From Favolaschia claudopus (taxonomy: Eukaryota > Basidiomycota > Agaricomycetes > Agaricales > Mycenaceae): 64,000 nt of DNA. Position numbers and translations under genes: made by a program. This document shows, piece after piece, positions 11,099 to 22,459 of this stretch. The notes under the pieces are model-generated. The model was not told where the DNA came from and ran no database searches. It worked only from the letters and a program-made list of their open reading frames with translations. The stretch lies in contig JAWWNJ010000013.1 of the NCBI GenBank assembly GCA_037176885.1, forward strand, positions 930,001 through 994,000, given 5' to 3'. Position 1 is the stretch's first letter. The number at the start of each line of letters is the position of its first letter.

Positions 11099-11364
11099 GA
11101 TGAAGACAAAAGAGTGTAGCAGTGCGAGGTGAAGGTGATAAGCGTAAGCGCTCGTTTCTCTTCAAGTCCATCAAGTACGCATACAGCTCCGTGGTCCATA
11201 AGCGCCGCTGTCCTAACAATGACACTGTTCCGTATATCAGCGCCGCGCTCATCACTATGCTTACCGACTCAACAGGCACACACTGATAAATACGGGTTCT
11301 ACCGCCCGTCTTGTTTTTTCTTCCCTTTGAATTCTCAACTCAGCTTTTTCTTCTTCTTCTCGCT
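11099..11364. promoter_or_regulatory. Shared divergent promoter, acyltransferase/P450
   Basis: A 266-bp interval between two start codons on opposite strands. It has a CT-rich pyrimidine leader before the P450 ATG (TTTTTCTTCTTCTTCTCGCT). No regulator site was identified. Confidence 0.55.
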
Positions 11365-13003
11365 ATGCCACTCAGCGACTACACACAATATGCGGGTTCG
11401 GCATTGATAGCGATACCCACTCTCGCGTTTGCGTGGCACGCTCTCGTCACCCGGCGCACCTACGCGGACGAGCCTCCGCTAGAGGCGGGATGGATTCCGT
11501 GGCTTGGGGCGGGGCTCCAGATGCGCGATCTCGAGAAGTTTGCCGTGGAGGGATACAAGAAACACGGACTCACGTTCACTGCGTATGCGGGCGGGAGGCG
11601 CATGGTTTTCTCGGAGGACCTGGCCGTGCATAGGTCTGTCGTGTCCTCCAAGAATTTTGGCGCGAATCAGATCATGGTGAGTGACTTCTTCTCGAGATCT
11701 GCTCTCCGTAACGTTGTGCTGACATGATTGGCACAGGTGGAGATCCAGCTTCGATTCCTTGGTGCGGATCGCCCGACGACGAAGCAGGAGGAAGCGGCGT
11801 GTGTGCCCGTTCTGCACACGCAGCTTGCTGGGAGACCACTTGCGCATCTGCGCACAGCTTTCTTGGAGCGGCTCATCGAGGCCATTGACGACTTTAAGAA
11901 TATGGGCGTCGTCGACCTCATCCCGCTCCTTCGCCGAACGATCTTCAAGTGCACTTTGTGAGTTTTCACCTCCCCCCTCCGAGTCGTCGCCCGCTATCTT
12001 GCTGACTTGCCCCCGCCCCCGCCCAGACGCGCCATCTTCGGGCGCAACTTCCCCGCCGACGAGGCGCTCGAGCCCTTCTACGCCTGGGACCGCGGCCTGC
12101 AGAACCTCGTCTCGGGGAAAAAGGACCCCGCCGCGATCAAGGGCCGCGACGAGCTCGAGAAGCTCGTCGGCGACTACCTGCGCGACCACATCCTCGAGAC
12201 GGAGCCGGTGATCCAGAAACAGTGGAACGACCTCGAGCGCCTGGGCACGCCGTTCACGCTCCGCGTCAAATACGTCGCGCTGGGCTTCCTATGGGCGGCG
12301 GCGGCGAACGTGGCGCCGGTGAGCTCGTGGGCGATGGCGTTTGTGTATAACGACGCGGCGCTGACGGCGCGGTTGCGCGGGGAGCTGGCCAAGGCGGATA
12401 AGACGTTGGAGTTGGAGATGCTTTATGAGGAGGGGGCGCCGTCGACGCAGTGGGTTGCGCAGGAGACGATTAGGTTGACGATGCTGGGGTCGATTGTGAG
12501 GCCTGCGGCGCGGACGACGACGATTGAGGGGAGTTATGGGCCGGTGAGGGTGAGGAAGGGGGATTTGATGATGTGTACGAGTTGGTCGTTGCATCGGAGG
12601 TATGAGGACCCGGAAGAGTTTATCTGGGATCGGTTGAAGCCTGTTCCGGGGGAGGATGCGAGCCAACAGTTTTATATGGCGTTTGGCGGAGGGTTGAGGC
12701 CGGTGAGTTGTTTTTTCCTTTCGTTTTTTTGAGGCATAGACACTGATCGTGATACGTAGTGCGTTGGAAGATCGTTTGCGTATACGGAAATCAAGATGCT
12801 GGTGCTCGCTATGCTGGAGCGATATGATGTTGGTATGTGTCAGCCTCGTTTAGTTTGTGCGGGACACAGCTGACTTGCCTCCCGTTTTTTTAGAACCAGT
12901 TACGCCCTTCCCGCGGCTCATGAAGACGGATAGAATTGGCGTGGGCACTATGGAGCCATCGCATCCGTGGATGGTCAAACTCATCCCTCGTTCGTCTGCC
13001 TGA
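11365..13003 (+). CDS. Cytochrome P450, CYP7/CYP8-like
   Basis: Five exons, 11365-11676, 11737-11957, 12027-12702, 12760-12832 and 12894-13003, encode 463 residues. Seen in order: N-terminal anchor (SALIAIPTLAFAWHALV); I-helix FLWAAAANVAPVSSWAM, which has the WAxxAN..P form typical of CYP7/CYP8 enzymes instead of AGxxT; K-helix ETIR; haem-binding FGGGLRP/CVGRSFA, split by intron 3 just before the Cys ligand. CYP7/8 members hydroxylate sterols or rearrange peroxides, so absence of the I-helix Thr hints at an isomerase-like or unusual oxygenation role (inference). Probably ER membrane. Paired divergently with the acyltransferase. Confidence 0.92.
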
Positions 13004-13759
13004 GAGGCTTGAAAATCAGCTTTTGGCTCTTAAGTATCACTATCTAATAACTTATTCGGGCTATCTTGAATATAACCACCGTCTTTACACGGATGAAGGA
13101 AGCGCGCGTCTAGACATTGCAAATCCAGTCGAAATCGGAAACAGACATTGGCGGTGGCGACAGTAACAAGGACGTGTAGGGCTGGGAAGAAGACACAGAC
13201 GCAAAGTAGCGTCTGCGTGGTAATGTGCGTCGAAGACGGCAGCTCTATCCAGTGCGTCACGGAGACATATATATGTGGGCGCTGTCCGAAGTAAACCCCG
13301 AGACGCCGAACCCCGAGACGCCGTCGCTTCCTCTCGCCCATTAAGTTGAAATCATTAACACTCTTCCGCCGACGGTTGCTTATCAACGGATGGTTCTGGT
13401 TCTGGACCTGGTGCTGGCTGATCGATGATCGTCTACCTAGGTTTGCTTTGGTTGAAAATGTGCAAAAAAAAGCACCTAAAGTCAATTCAGTTCTTTCAAC
13501 CAATGCACGAACCAAGACGCGGATGTTTGCCAGCATCCTACAAATTCCAACCTATGCCTGCCAGTGGTTCAACAGTTAAACGCTGAACCTCAACCGTCCT
13601 TAGGTTGGAATCATAGGATCCCGACAATATTGTTTGAATAGGCAATATATTGAATACTGCTACTGATACATTCTACCTACGTACCGGCTGGAGCGAGGAT
13701 GCGGGACGCGAGAGAAAAACATTGAGGTAGGGGAGATAAGAGTGATGATGTGCGCGTGA
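13004..13759. other. Gene-free stretch after the P450
   Basis: Only short open frames without motifs. Contains a near-direct repeat CCGAGACGCCG around 13298-13323. Confidence 0.4.
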
Positions 13760-14687
13760 GCTAGGTTGAGCTAGCTGTGTTTGGATGTACGGTGACAATG
13801 GTGTTCCCTTGTGTTCCGTCCGTTTCGTTGTCGAAGCAGGTGTCAGGTGCAATTTTGAAGCGAATGGTTGTCAATGGCCGCAGGTGGAGGTGATGGAGGT
13901 TTGAGGAAGGGAGGCGGGGTGAGGGGTTGGCAGGGACGTGGGGGGCTACGGTGAAGGTTAATAAGCTACAAGATCTCCCTCGTTTCAAGGCTCTTGGCAT
14001 TGTGTGCAGATGAATATTGTTGATAGTTTGAGTAGAGACGTCCTAGCGAACAAGATCTTATGGTAGCATCGTCAAAGGGTGAGAACGGGTGCCTGGTTGG
14101 TACAGTAGTTAGTTCAAGCGTGGTTGGAAAGCGAGTCTTACGGGTGTAGACAGATACTCTGGGATTCACGAGTCCAGTGGAATAACGAGCTTGAATGAAA
14201 ATGATATCGGGGGTATTGATCAACGTCGAGCTTCAGCCAGATACGAGGGGCGGATGTGTCAGTGCTCTGAGTCCTCCGGTAAATGGCCTTCGTGTTCACC
14301 TGCCGGGAAACGACACATGGACTCGAGCGACCGCGTCGGCGAGAGGGCTCTGCAACTGTGCAACAAACCAAGCGACACCTCACTCAGGCTCACTACAATC
14401 AATAGTGACCCAATAAAAGTGAACTGAAAGATTCTATGGCTTTCAAATGGCTGCTCGAGCCTGACCTGTCGAGCGCATTTTTGTTTTTCTTGAATGGTCC
14501 GCCGAAGGTACATGCTTCTCGATGCCACCGCCTGTTCGACGCAAACGAGAACACTGTAGGTTGCCTGGAAGACTCCTGAAAGAGCTGGTTCGTGCATTTT
14601 CAACAGTTTTACGATCTCAGTCCTGCTGTGTGCAATAGCGATGTAGGCCGACTCCATTTCTTGAATAATTGAGACGACTGGAAACAT
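13760..14687 (-). CDS. Uncertain multi-exon gene
   Basis: A minus-strand ORF from about 14687 starts MFPVVSIIQEMESAYIAIAH and includes a hydrophobic stretch (FTFIGSLLIVVSLSEVSLG). Further down are plausible introns, such as one with GTAAGA donor, CTAAC branch and CCAG acceptor near 14085-14145. I could not link the pieces into one frame. It may be a small membrane protein gene or chance ORFs. Confidence 0.2.
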
Positions 14688-14879
14688 AAGTGGGCGATAG
14701 GCTCAAGCGATAGGGACGGCATTTGGTGGCTCCAGAAGAATAGCTGCAGCTGTTGGAGTGGTCACCGGGAATTGCCGATTCATGGTCTTCGGGTCTTCCC
14801 GGGGCCTTCCCCCAACCTTCCTCACGATCAGCCCAGTGGCCCTTCGCGACTTCAAGCCTGTTGAACCGAACCACATGCG

Positions 14880-15090
14880 CAAGATGAATCAGGGTTTGTG
14901 AATGGACCAGCGCGACGCACAAGGAGTCTTGACAGGGTTGCTGAGGCGAATGAGTAGAGCTGGGTGAAGGCAAAGGTAAATCAGTTGCAAATTCCGCGCT
15001 TGAGCGGTGCTTGCTCGAACTCGGTGTGCCAGGGATCCAAGAGAAGGCAAAATAAAAAAAGGAATGCTGCACGGATGGCGACAAGCGTTC
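14880..15090 (+). repeat. Third copy of the PCMT 3' flank segment
   Basis: Direct-orientation match to 6120-6310: GATGAATCAGG..TTGTGAATGGACC, GAGCGGTGCTTGCTCGAACTC, GTGCCAGGGATCC. The tRNA-like unit found after the parent copy is missing here. The segment leads into RIL fragment G. Confidence 0.7.
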
Positions 15091-15174
15091 AAGCTAGCGT
15101 TAACGTTCAAGCCGCCACCCACCACAAACGATTCCCAGACACCTTGTTCAATAAAATCCGTCCATAGCGGTTCC

Positions 15175-15620
15175 AGCACCTGGGATCGACATTGCCTCAG
15201 ACCAAGAGAAAATCAAAACCGCTCTGCGTCCACGAGATCATCCTAGGCCTCAAGCTAACAACGGCAAGAGTTTCTTCCTCGCCGTGTGTTCAAAAATGGC
15301 GCACCGGGTATTCGTTCGTATTTCTTGCTGCCTACATGCCCATGCATCGTACTTACTTTGAAGTAGATACCACCGTCTGGCGGTCCACGAAGCACTTTCG
15401 GGCACGCACATTCTTTCATAAGTTGAAGGCTTCCAGGCAGCTATCGGTATCGGTCAAGCACCCGGCGTCGGTCCACCAAAATTTCGGCCACTGCCCCCAG
15501 GCGCCGTTCATCGGTACCAACGAGCAACACCCCACAGGCTACGTTTTCCGCGACACAAAACAGGAAGACGGATTTCCGCAAGTCGCGTATCTGCACAGCG
15601 TCAAGAGCCTAGAATCTTCC
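15175..15620 (+). pseudogene. RIL-G: 3' fragment of an RIL gene
   Basis: Matches the end of RIL-A exon 4 (EKIKTALRPRDHPRPQANN, then a damaged counterpart of LFKTAHR), keeps an intron-like spacer ending in GAAGTAG and continues as a degraded exon 5. The RNase III-like exons are absent and the tail is out of frame. It lies behind the flank copy at 14880, so it is a truncated duplicate of the PCMT flank/RIL-A segment. Confidence 0.7.
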
Positions 15621-15949
15621 AAAACCTTCAACGTCCTTCGATCACGAAAACAGTCTTCTCTCCCCGCCCGCATCGTGTTTGTTCTTGTGCTCATCCCACA
15701 CCACTTCTCACAGCGCTATCCCTCGTCTCCTCCGCCCACTCTGTCGTCCGAGTCGTATTAGCCCACAAAAAATTCGACGGGTCAAGTCGACTCTCTCGCT
15801 GCTATTCTAGGCTACACACACGCCCGCTAATTGCCCAGAGGCGGAGTAGATCGATCCCCTTCGACCTTGGTGTTACTCAAGACATTCTAGTCAGATCGGT
15901 ATCCGTAACCTGCGGAGCTTGGCGCACTCTCTGCGACTCTGCCTCCGCC

Positions 15950-16430
15950 TCTGGGATATTCACGCCCGCTGCGCCATCCTTTCTTGCATCGACGTTATGA
16001 CTTGCTCTCTCCTCAACGACCCTGATGGTGTTCGCCTCGCAGTCAACACCCCCATACAAAGTCTAGCGCTAAACGTGCTCGCGATGACGAGCGTCGCAGA
16101 CAAGGACGAGCACTCACAAACCAACACTCAACTGGGCCTGGAGGGCTAATTGAATTCAGGGACGGTTTCGGGGTAGACAATTCAAGGTATGTGGATAGCT
16201 ATCGCTCCAAAAGACCTCAACTAACACCAAGCCGTCAGCAGGGAGCACCGTCCATAGAATCATCCTCAAAAAAGAAAACGCCAGAACCGCAAACGGAAGG
16301 TGATGCTAGGGCTCGATCCCGCTCCCGTATCACACAGTACGCAGGAGACCCCAGCGCTCGACACAACCGTTCCGCTAAATTTCCGACGCTCTAATATGTC
16401 GTTGCGGATTGAGTACAGGTCCCGCCATCG
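15950..16430 (-). repeat. Orphan RIL upstream region with tRNA-like unit 3
   Basis: Resembles 24250-24640, the upstream region of RIL-C, with shared blocks ATGACTTGCTCTC, GAGCGTCGCAG.CAAGGACGAGCA and TCACACAGTACGCAGGAGACC. The minus-strand B-box GATCGAGCC is at 16310-16318. No RIL coding sequence follows; a different decayed gene does. Confidence 0.7.
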
Positions 16431-17059
16431 CGTTCGATGTGGTCAAACTTGAAGCGCGAAGGAACAGCAAGTTTTGGATCCGCGAGTACTGGACGAGGTT
16501 ATACTCGACGTAAGTATTCGTCTACATGTCGTCGAGGCTAATATCCTTTGGCTCTAGATCTGTATGGCTATCTAAGGGATCCGTATTCTCGTCAAGTCTC
16601 TGTATCTAGAGCCCGCATTGGCGTCAAGTACGATGACTCCACCGACTGGTTACTGGATGTGTTCACTCCTTGGCGCCATACTCTTGCAATCTGAATTGAG
16701 GGATGGAGCCTTTGTTCCGCTCATCGACACCGTGGTCTCAACAGATTCGCTTCAGCACTCGCAAAGGGATCATTGCCGGAATATACTACTCTCAACTCTA
16801 TTTGCTTCTCTTCGTGAACTGCAGGATATCGTTCACTGGCAAAGACCTCACTCGTCCCCTAAAACTTTTGAGCGACACAATCTATGGATCCATCGCAGAA
16901 TCGAAAAGAAAGATATACATGCGCTATAGCGACGGTATAATACAACATTCTTATCATCCAATTCTTCTTGGGTGGTGCGCGTCGGCTGTTGTGCGCTACT
17001 GCCAAAACAAGCGGCGAAGGCATCTTCTGGGAGCATCTCGCTTAGGGTCATTGTCATGA
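16425..17059 (+). pseudogene. Unrecognised decayed gene
   Basis: Protein-like stretches occur in different frames: KLEARRNSKFWIREYWTRLY, then DLYGYLRDPYSRQVSVSRAR with DDSTDWLLDVFTPWRHTLAI, then RFSTRKGIIAGIYYSQLYLL. A good intron (GTAAGT to CTCTAG, about 16510-16557) separates the first two, but their phases do not match, and the second ends at a stop. I do not recognise the family. Either a pseudogene or a gene whose exons I misjudged. Confidence 0.35.
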
Positions 17060-17136
17060 GTGCACTGTGCATGACATCACAGGAATACCCACATCCCTTC
17101 CTTACCTTCAGCCTTCACCTCTCTATCCAAATTACA

Positions 17137-17570
17137 ATGACAGACCAAGTCGCTCAGCGTTCTGTCGTGGCGGAAGAGCCAAAAGCCACAACACCTCCAG
17201 ATCCCGCCAGAAAGAGTCGGAGCCATTTGGAGTCGGAACAAGACCCAGTGTCGCCTCAGATCGACGAAGACCATGCACCATCGAAGGTAGAAGACGAGGG
17301 TGGACAGGAGGCAAAGTCAACCGGAAAAAAACTGGTCAAAGGTTGGTACGCAGTGCATCCATTACGCCAACCCTCGCTGCTAACGCATATCATCATGCAC
17401 TAGCTCCACTCGCTGCGATTGGGTCGTGTTGCCAGGTGCCGGCTTTCTTTTGCTTGATGCCATGCGCATTGATTTTGTGCGATATGGACTACAATGATGG
17501 TACACCAAGGAGATGTGTATGGTGCTTCAATTTGTGCTGTGGTTGCAAGTGCAGCACGAAAGCACATTGA
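17137..17570 (+). CDS. Small Cys-rich protein with hydrophobic C-terminal half
   Basis: Two exons, 17137-17341 and 17404-17570, give 123 residues. The first 65 are hydrophilic and acidic (EDHAPSKVEDEGGQEAKS). The second half is AAIGSCCQVPAFFCLMPCALILCDMD followed by a Cys cluster, CVWCFNLCCGCKCSTK. There is no N-terminal signal peptide. The shape suggests a tail-anchored or membrane-associated protein with a metal-binding or palmitoylated cysteine tail (inference). The ATG follows a CT-rich leader, and splice signals and frame agree. Family unknown to me. Confidence 0.6.
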
Positions 17571-17973
17571 CGATAGTCATGGAATATAATGTGCTGCTAT
17601 AAAACTTTGGAGGAACTTGATAAAACATACTGTATCCATTGTGCTCAATCACGAAGCAATACATACCACTGGGCTTGACGACGTACGGTTTTCTCCAAGA
17701 GATGTCTAGAACATTGAGACGAGAACTGTAGTACATGATAGTATGTGAATTTAGTCGTAGTATACTGTAGTTTGTGTGACGAAAGCAGAGGGGAAGTGTC
17801 TAATCTATGTCCGCATGGCGAACTCATCACGAGCTATGGGTATCCGATGAATAGTGGGGGAAATCCAGGAGGAAGAAGGGGTCGTCGCGGGAAGAGGACG
17901 AGGACGAGGAAGCTGCCAAGCAGACTACAATGTTGCGGTGAACTACAGGGCGTTGAAGGGCTCGGAGAGATGC
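17571..17973. other. Spacer between convergent genes
   Basis: Lies between the 3' ends of the Cys-rich gene and RIL-B. AT-rich; no coding signal. Confidence 0.45.
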
Positions 17974-19436
17974 CTAAGCTCTTGATTTGTAGATCCGGGC
18001 CTTGCGCGCGTCGGCTTTAGTGCTTTCCGTCATTGAGCGATGTAAGCGGTAGTCCCCAGCGCCTGGCGTGTTGGTTGTGGGTAACAAAGAACGCCGCCTG
18101 GGAGGTGTTCGCTGAAGATTTTGCGCATCGTTTATGCTCGCTTGGGTGGCAAGGCTGAGAGTGTCTTCCACGTACGACAGGATATCCCCATTGAAAAACG
18201 CTGCTCCAAAGGTCCAACGAGTTCTGGTGGCAACCGCTGACACAACCTACCTCAAAGTGAGTACGATACATAGAAGAACACTTAGGAGGAGAGGAGTACC
18301 TTGTGTGCCGTTTTGAACAGACGACGAGAGAGGGACTGTCGTTTGTTGTGAGCTTTCGGACTGGGGAGAGTCGTCGGTTGAAGATCGGTTTCGATTTCCT
18401 TTTCGTCAGCAACGTCGAGACCAGAGGGTTCGAGAGTGTCTAGTTCGTGTTCTTGGGCAATGTTCATGGCGGATTCAATTTTTTCAGGGTTGTCAGTCTC
18501 AGCAGGATCGGGAATAGCGATGTGGGGAGGTTCGGAAATGAGCATATCGAGGGGATCGGGGGTGTCGAGCTCGGCAGGATTGAGAGGTTCCAGACCTATA
18601 GTGTGTGCTTCTTGAAAGATTTCGTTAGATGTTTGCGGTAGAGAGTGTGAGCCCGCTTGGTCCGGGACGGGGATAGCATCGGCGTCGAGGGACGGAGTAG
18701 AGGGAGCTTGTGTTATACCACTTGCGGGGGTAAAGGGCTCTTGACAGAACAATCCCGCGACTGTGCGAATTGTCATACAACATGTAAAAACCAGATGAAA
18801 CGAAGGCAAACTGTTCGATAACTCCTCGCCTCTGCGCCCATGTATCTGTTTCCAATTCAAAGTATATGCCGGTCCCGCCGCCCTGTAGATAGTTGAAGTT
18901 AGCTTTCAATAGACGAATTCTGTGTGAAAGCCAAACGTACTGCAAGTGTTTATTGACGCCCGCAACGACAGCGTCGACGATGGGGGCGAATACATCGGAC
19001 ATCCATGTCGCGACCGCCGACTGCCCGTGGATATCAAAGATACCTAAGAATAGGAAAAGTAGATCGGGGGAGTCTTTTTCGTGGACTGTGGGCCAATGAG
19101 TTAGAAGGATGTACTGGAGTGTTTTGAAATGGGGGACGGTGAGGTTCACGGCCTGCGAAATGGTGTTAGACATCTGGCCAGAAGCGGTCGAGGTAGTCGT
19201 ACGGCGTGGTAGGAAAAGCCCGCGTCCAAGCTGGCGAGATAATCACAAAGAAAGAGCTTCAAAGCGAGCTCGCCGCGTGTTCGATATTGAATCAGTCGCT
19301 GAGCGGAGGCGTTTTCGACGAGAGCGCGGAAATTGAGCATTTTTAAGTGTTCTCCGAAATTAGGACGGGATTTCGATGCAGCGGCCTGTAGTGCGAAACG
19401 GAGAAACTGCCAGTTATCCGCGTCGTTGTTAGACAT
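17974..19436 (-). CDS. RIL-B: RNase III-like family protein
   Basis: Five exons on the minus strand, 19436-19203, 19152-18941, 18882-18812, 18760-18300 and 18246-17974, encode 416 residues; exons 2 and 3 are 212 and 71 nt, the same sizes as in RIL-A and C. N-terminal domain: QYRTRGELALKLFLCDYL aligns with the RNase III signature region, and WMSDVFAPIVDAVVAG with its C-terminal acidic helix (inference). The middle is acidic and Pro-rich. The tail is the longest conserved one: GDILSYVEDTL, NTPGAGDYRLHRS, ADARKARIYKS. Function unknown; the basic tail could bind nucleic acid. Confidence 0.8.
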
Positions 19437-19486
19437 TCTGAGGTGCTTGCCAGTGACGATGGTCAATGTTGGGGAGAAGGGTCGAC

Positions 19487-19510
19487 GACGTGACGATAGC
19501 AAACTTTATA
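19487..19510 (-). promoter_or_regulatory. RIL-B core promoter
   Basis: On the minus strand TATAAA (19510-19505) is followed by a TCACGTC word (about 19493-19487) and a CT-rich leader up to the ATG at 19436. The same order is seen in RIL-D, E and F. Confidence 0.5.
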
Positions 19511-19559
19511 CCCACCGATTCAGTTTGGAGTCGATGTGAACACAACACAAGAAGGCACG

Positions 19560-19660
19560 CTGTGTCCGCATTTGTCTAATGGGTGAGTATAGATTCTTGG
19601 GCTACCTGGTTTGGCAGGGTTCGAGTCCTGGCTTCGCCATCCATTGGAACTTTAATTCGG
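19560..19660 (+). repeat. tRNA-like unit 5, upstream of RIL-B
   Basis: B-box GTTCGAGTC at 19619-19627 followed by CTGGCTTCGCCATCC. It points away from RIL-B, with about 185 bp between the B-box and the ATG. Confidence 0.6.
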
Positions 19661-20099
19661 CACATTTTTCATCTCATGTTTTGCCTTGGCTGCCTTCCAG
19701 GGTTTCAAATTTCAAACCTCGCCCGCGTACCTGTGGACACTGATTCAGAGGAGAGGTGGTTCGAGGAAGTTAAGGAGATGGAGCAGGCACATCGTTCAAC
19801 GGATAATAAGTAATTGTCCGCTGAGATTTGGAAGAACAAGGGCCGGGAACAAGTAACTCGCAGAACAAGAGAAACTTGCGTCGGCCGGACCCATCAATGA
19901 CCGGCATATGCCGTCCAGTGCGTCTCAAGAATAGAATCTTCTCAGTGTATCGTATCAATGTATGCCGGTTCTTGCTCGCGAACTCTCTTGTACTGAGTGA
20001 TCTGAACGACTATCTTCAGATTTCACGTCCCCCGTACAAGAGAGGCTGAAACGAGCCTACTCGCGAACGTAAAATTAGTATCCGAGACACAAGAGACAT
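19661..20099. other. Gene-free stretch
   Basis: Spacer between the RIL-B upstream unit and the 3' end of the gene at 20100. Nothing recognisable. Confidence 0.4.
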
Positions 20100-21924
20100 T
20101 CATTGAAGCGTCTTATTATTTAGACAGGGAACTAGTCTATGTACCATGCTAACAGCGCTTCTAGCACTCTTCTTCAACATCGACTTGATACGAAGTATCC
20201 AAGTGGGACTGCCTGCTTGAGCGGGAGGTTCTATTCGAGAATTCAGAGCCAGTCATCGAAGTCAGAACGGATTCGACATACCACACATTGCTTCAGTAGT
20301 AGGTTTCTCCGGGTCTGATACTGCCGTCGCGTCGACGGCGGCTTGCGCTACCGGCATTTTGTCCTCAGGGGCATGCGGCTCTACTTTGGAACCAGATGTA
20401 TGAGTGAACTCGTCCTCCGGCTTCTTCAACATTGACTTGATACGAAGTATCCAAGGGGGACTCCCTCCTTGAGCGGGAGGTACTAGTCGAGAATTCAGGG
20501 CCAGTCATCGAAGCCAGAACGAAGTCGACGTACCACATATTGCTTCAGTATCTTTCGTTGGTTCGGATGGCGCATCAACGGCGGCTTGCGCCACCGGCAT
20601 TCTGTCCTCAGGGGCATGCGGCTCTACTTTGGAACCAGGTGCAGCAGCGGACTCGTCCTCCGGAAGTTCTTTGGTGGGAAGTTTTTCCGTTGCGGAAGGA
20701 CGCTCAAACAGCCTATCAACTACGGGAGAATCAGCAAAATCAAAAGAAAATGTGAAATTGACCCACTTGTCTGTTCGTCATACACCGCAGCGTCCATTTC
20801 CTTCGCACGCTGTATCTCGTTTTGAAGTCTCAAGGCCCTACATTCCTCGATTCTTGGTGCAGCTTCTTTTTCAATCCTGCAGAAGTCGTGAGTGTGGGCG
20901 ACAGATGCTGAGAATGACACGGGATAGACTAGTACCTCTCGATGATTTCGAGCTCCTTGTAATAATCGGCTGGATCATTGAGTTCCGTGACTGTTGAAAG
21001 ATCGTGCGTGAATTGAACAGTAGTCATTGCTTTTTCATGCAGTCGGTTGAAAAAGACAAGGTCTATGAGATCATCGACTGGCTCTTCATTGTTTTCCTCT
21101 CCCGCCTCGTCTTCTTCCCGGCCCTCCTCGTCGGCATCGAATTCTTCGTCATACATCCCGCTTCTCCTGCTGTTGACGCTTGGCTGCCTGCGAAGATCGG
21201 AACGAGCTGAAAGTTTTGAGGACGGAATCTCAGCAGATGCGCCGACTCCGACCAAAGCTGGGACTGAGGAATCAAGAGGGGGGCTGACATCCTTTTGTGT
21301 GTGCATGGCGGTGTACTTCTTATCTTGCGCGTCCAGAATGTCGTCCGCCATCAAATCACGAATGCGACGGCGTTCCATTCGGTCGATCTTCCACGGCGCT
21401 GGTCCGGAGCCCCACATCGACGGACTGCGAACCACATCGTCAGCGGAGATTGAAAGGAAGCAATCGCTCCAGGGAAGTGTCTTAGAGGATACCAATGGAG
21501 ACCGCCCTGATATATGTGTTTCGTTGGTCACAGGGAGAACTGGCACCGACATGTACGGCTCGATGAAGTCTTTGGGAACGCTGTATGGATCTCCCCGTTG
21601 CAAGAAGCGAAGGAGGTACGAGTTATACGGCTCCCAAGGAAGATATAGTGCTCCGTTCTACAAGTTGAATGCGCGAATGTCAGTCGTGTCATTATTACTT
21701 ATTGGAAAGAAACGAACGTCGTCGACCAGTGCCACATATGACTTATTGACCATTCGTTTGCATGCCTCAACGGCTTCAGGGACTTCGCGGGCTCCTTCAC
21801 TCAGGGAAGCAACAGGGTCTATCGTGAGGACAGCCCACGCCCCGACCTCTGGGAGGAAGTAGCGGATTGTCTCGTCAGACTGGGATGTGATCGGTGCCGC
21901 AGGTTCACGGTCGCAAGAGGTCAT
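20100..21924 (-). CDS. Hypothetical protein with duplicated exon cassette
   Basis: Six exons, 21924-21718, 21657-20936, 20876-20767, 20719-20534, 20482-20282 and 20230-20100, give 518 residues; all phases close. Seen: a globular N-terminus (RYFLPEVGAWAVLTIDPVAS; GALYLPWEPYNSYLLRFLQR), a disordered acidic stretch (DADEEGREEDEAGEENNEEP), a coiled-coil-like segment (IEKEAAPRIEECRALRLQNE), and C-terminal repeats. The last two exons begin alike (PPAQ.GSP.WILRIKSMLKK), because about 245 bp including an intron is tandemly duplicated. I know no family for it. Probably lineage-specific. Confidence 0.65.
20168..20650 (-). repeat. Tandem duplication, about 245 bp x 2
   Basis: The block from CTTCTTCAACAT.GACTTG (20170 and 20421) to CTCAGGGGCATGCGGCTCTA (20364 and 20607) occurs twice with few changes. 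Each copy carries one intron plus parts of the two exons beside it, in the gene at 20100-21924. Confidence 0.85.
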
Positions 21925-22459
21925 AGCTGCAGGGGATTCGCGCTGTAGGCCAACTCAGGGCAAAGGGAAAGAAGGAACGAATGCTTCATTGTGGGTCCCG
22001 GTCAACTATCAGTCCCGTCAGAACGAACAAGGTGAATGTCGAGAACAAAAGAAAATGTCCCAAGCTGTCACAAGGCTACCGACTGTTGTCTTGTTGATTG
22101 ACAGAATCCTACAGAATCGCCATCGGACCCACGGCGCACAACACAAGCAAATAAGCTTGTGAAAGTGACGAAGTGAGTTTGAACCTTGGACTTTTCTCCT
22201 TGTGCCAAAATCTTCACAAAACCTCGAATACTATTTCTGTCTATGATGGGCATTATTTTACAATTTCTTCTTCTTCTTCTTTTCTTTTTCCCTGTTGTTG
22301 CATGCCAAATGACCCAGTGTTTCGTTTGAACAAGTTGCGGAGTCGACTGTCGTCTTCAATTTACATCTTTAGAAAATCAAACCCGAGATCGAGGATGGTT
22401 AGCAACCCAAAAGATTCTCATCTACAAATATAACTCATCCTTGTATTTTGTAGAGGTTA
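21925..22459. other. Divergent intergenic region
   Basis: Between the starts of the genes at 21924 (minus) and 22460 (plus). Contains a TTCTTCTTCTTCTT run near 22265. No coding signal. Confidence 0.4.
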
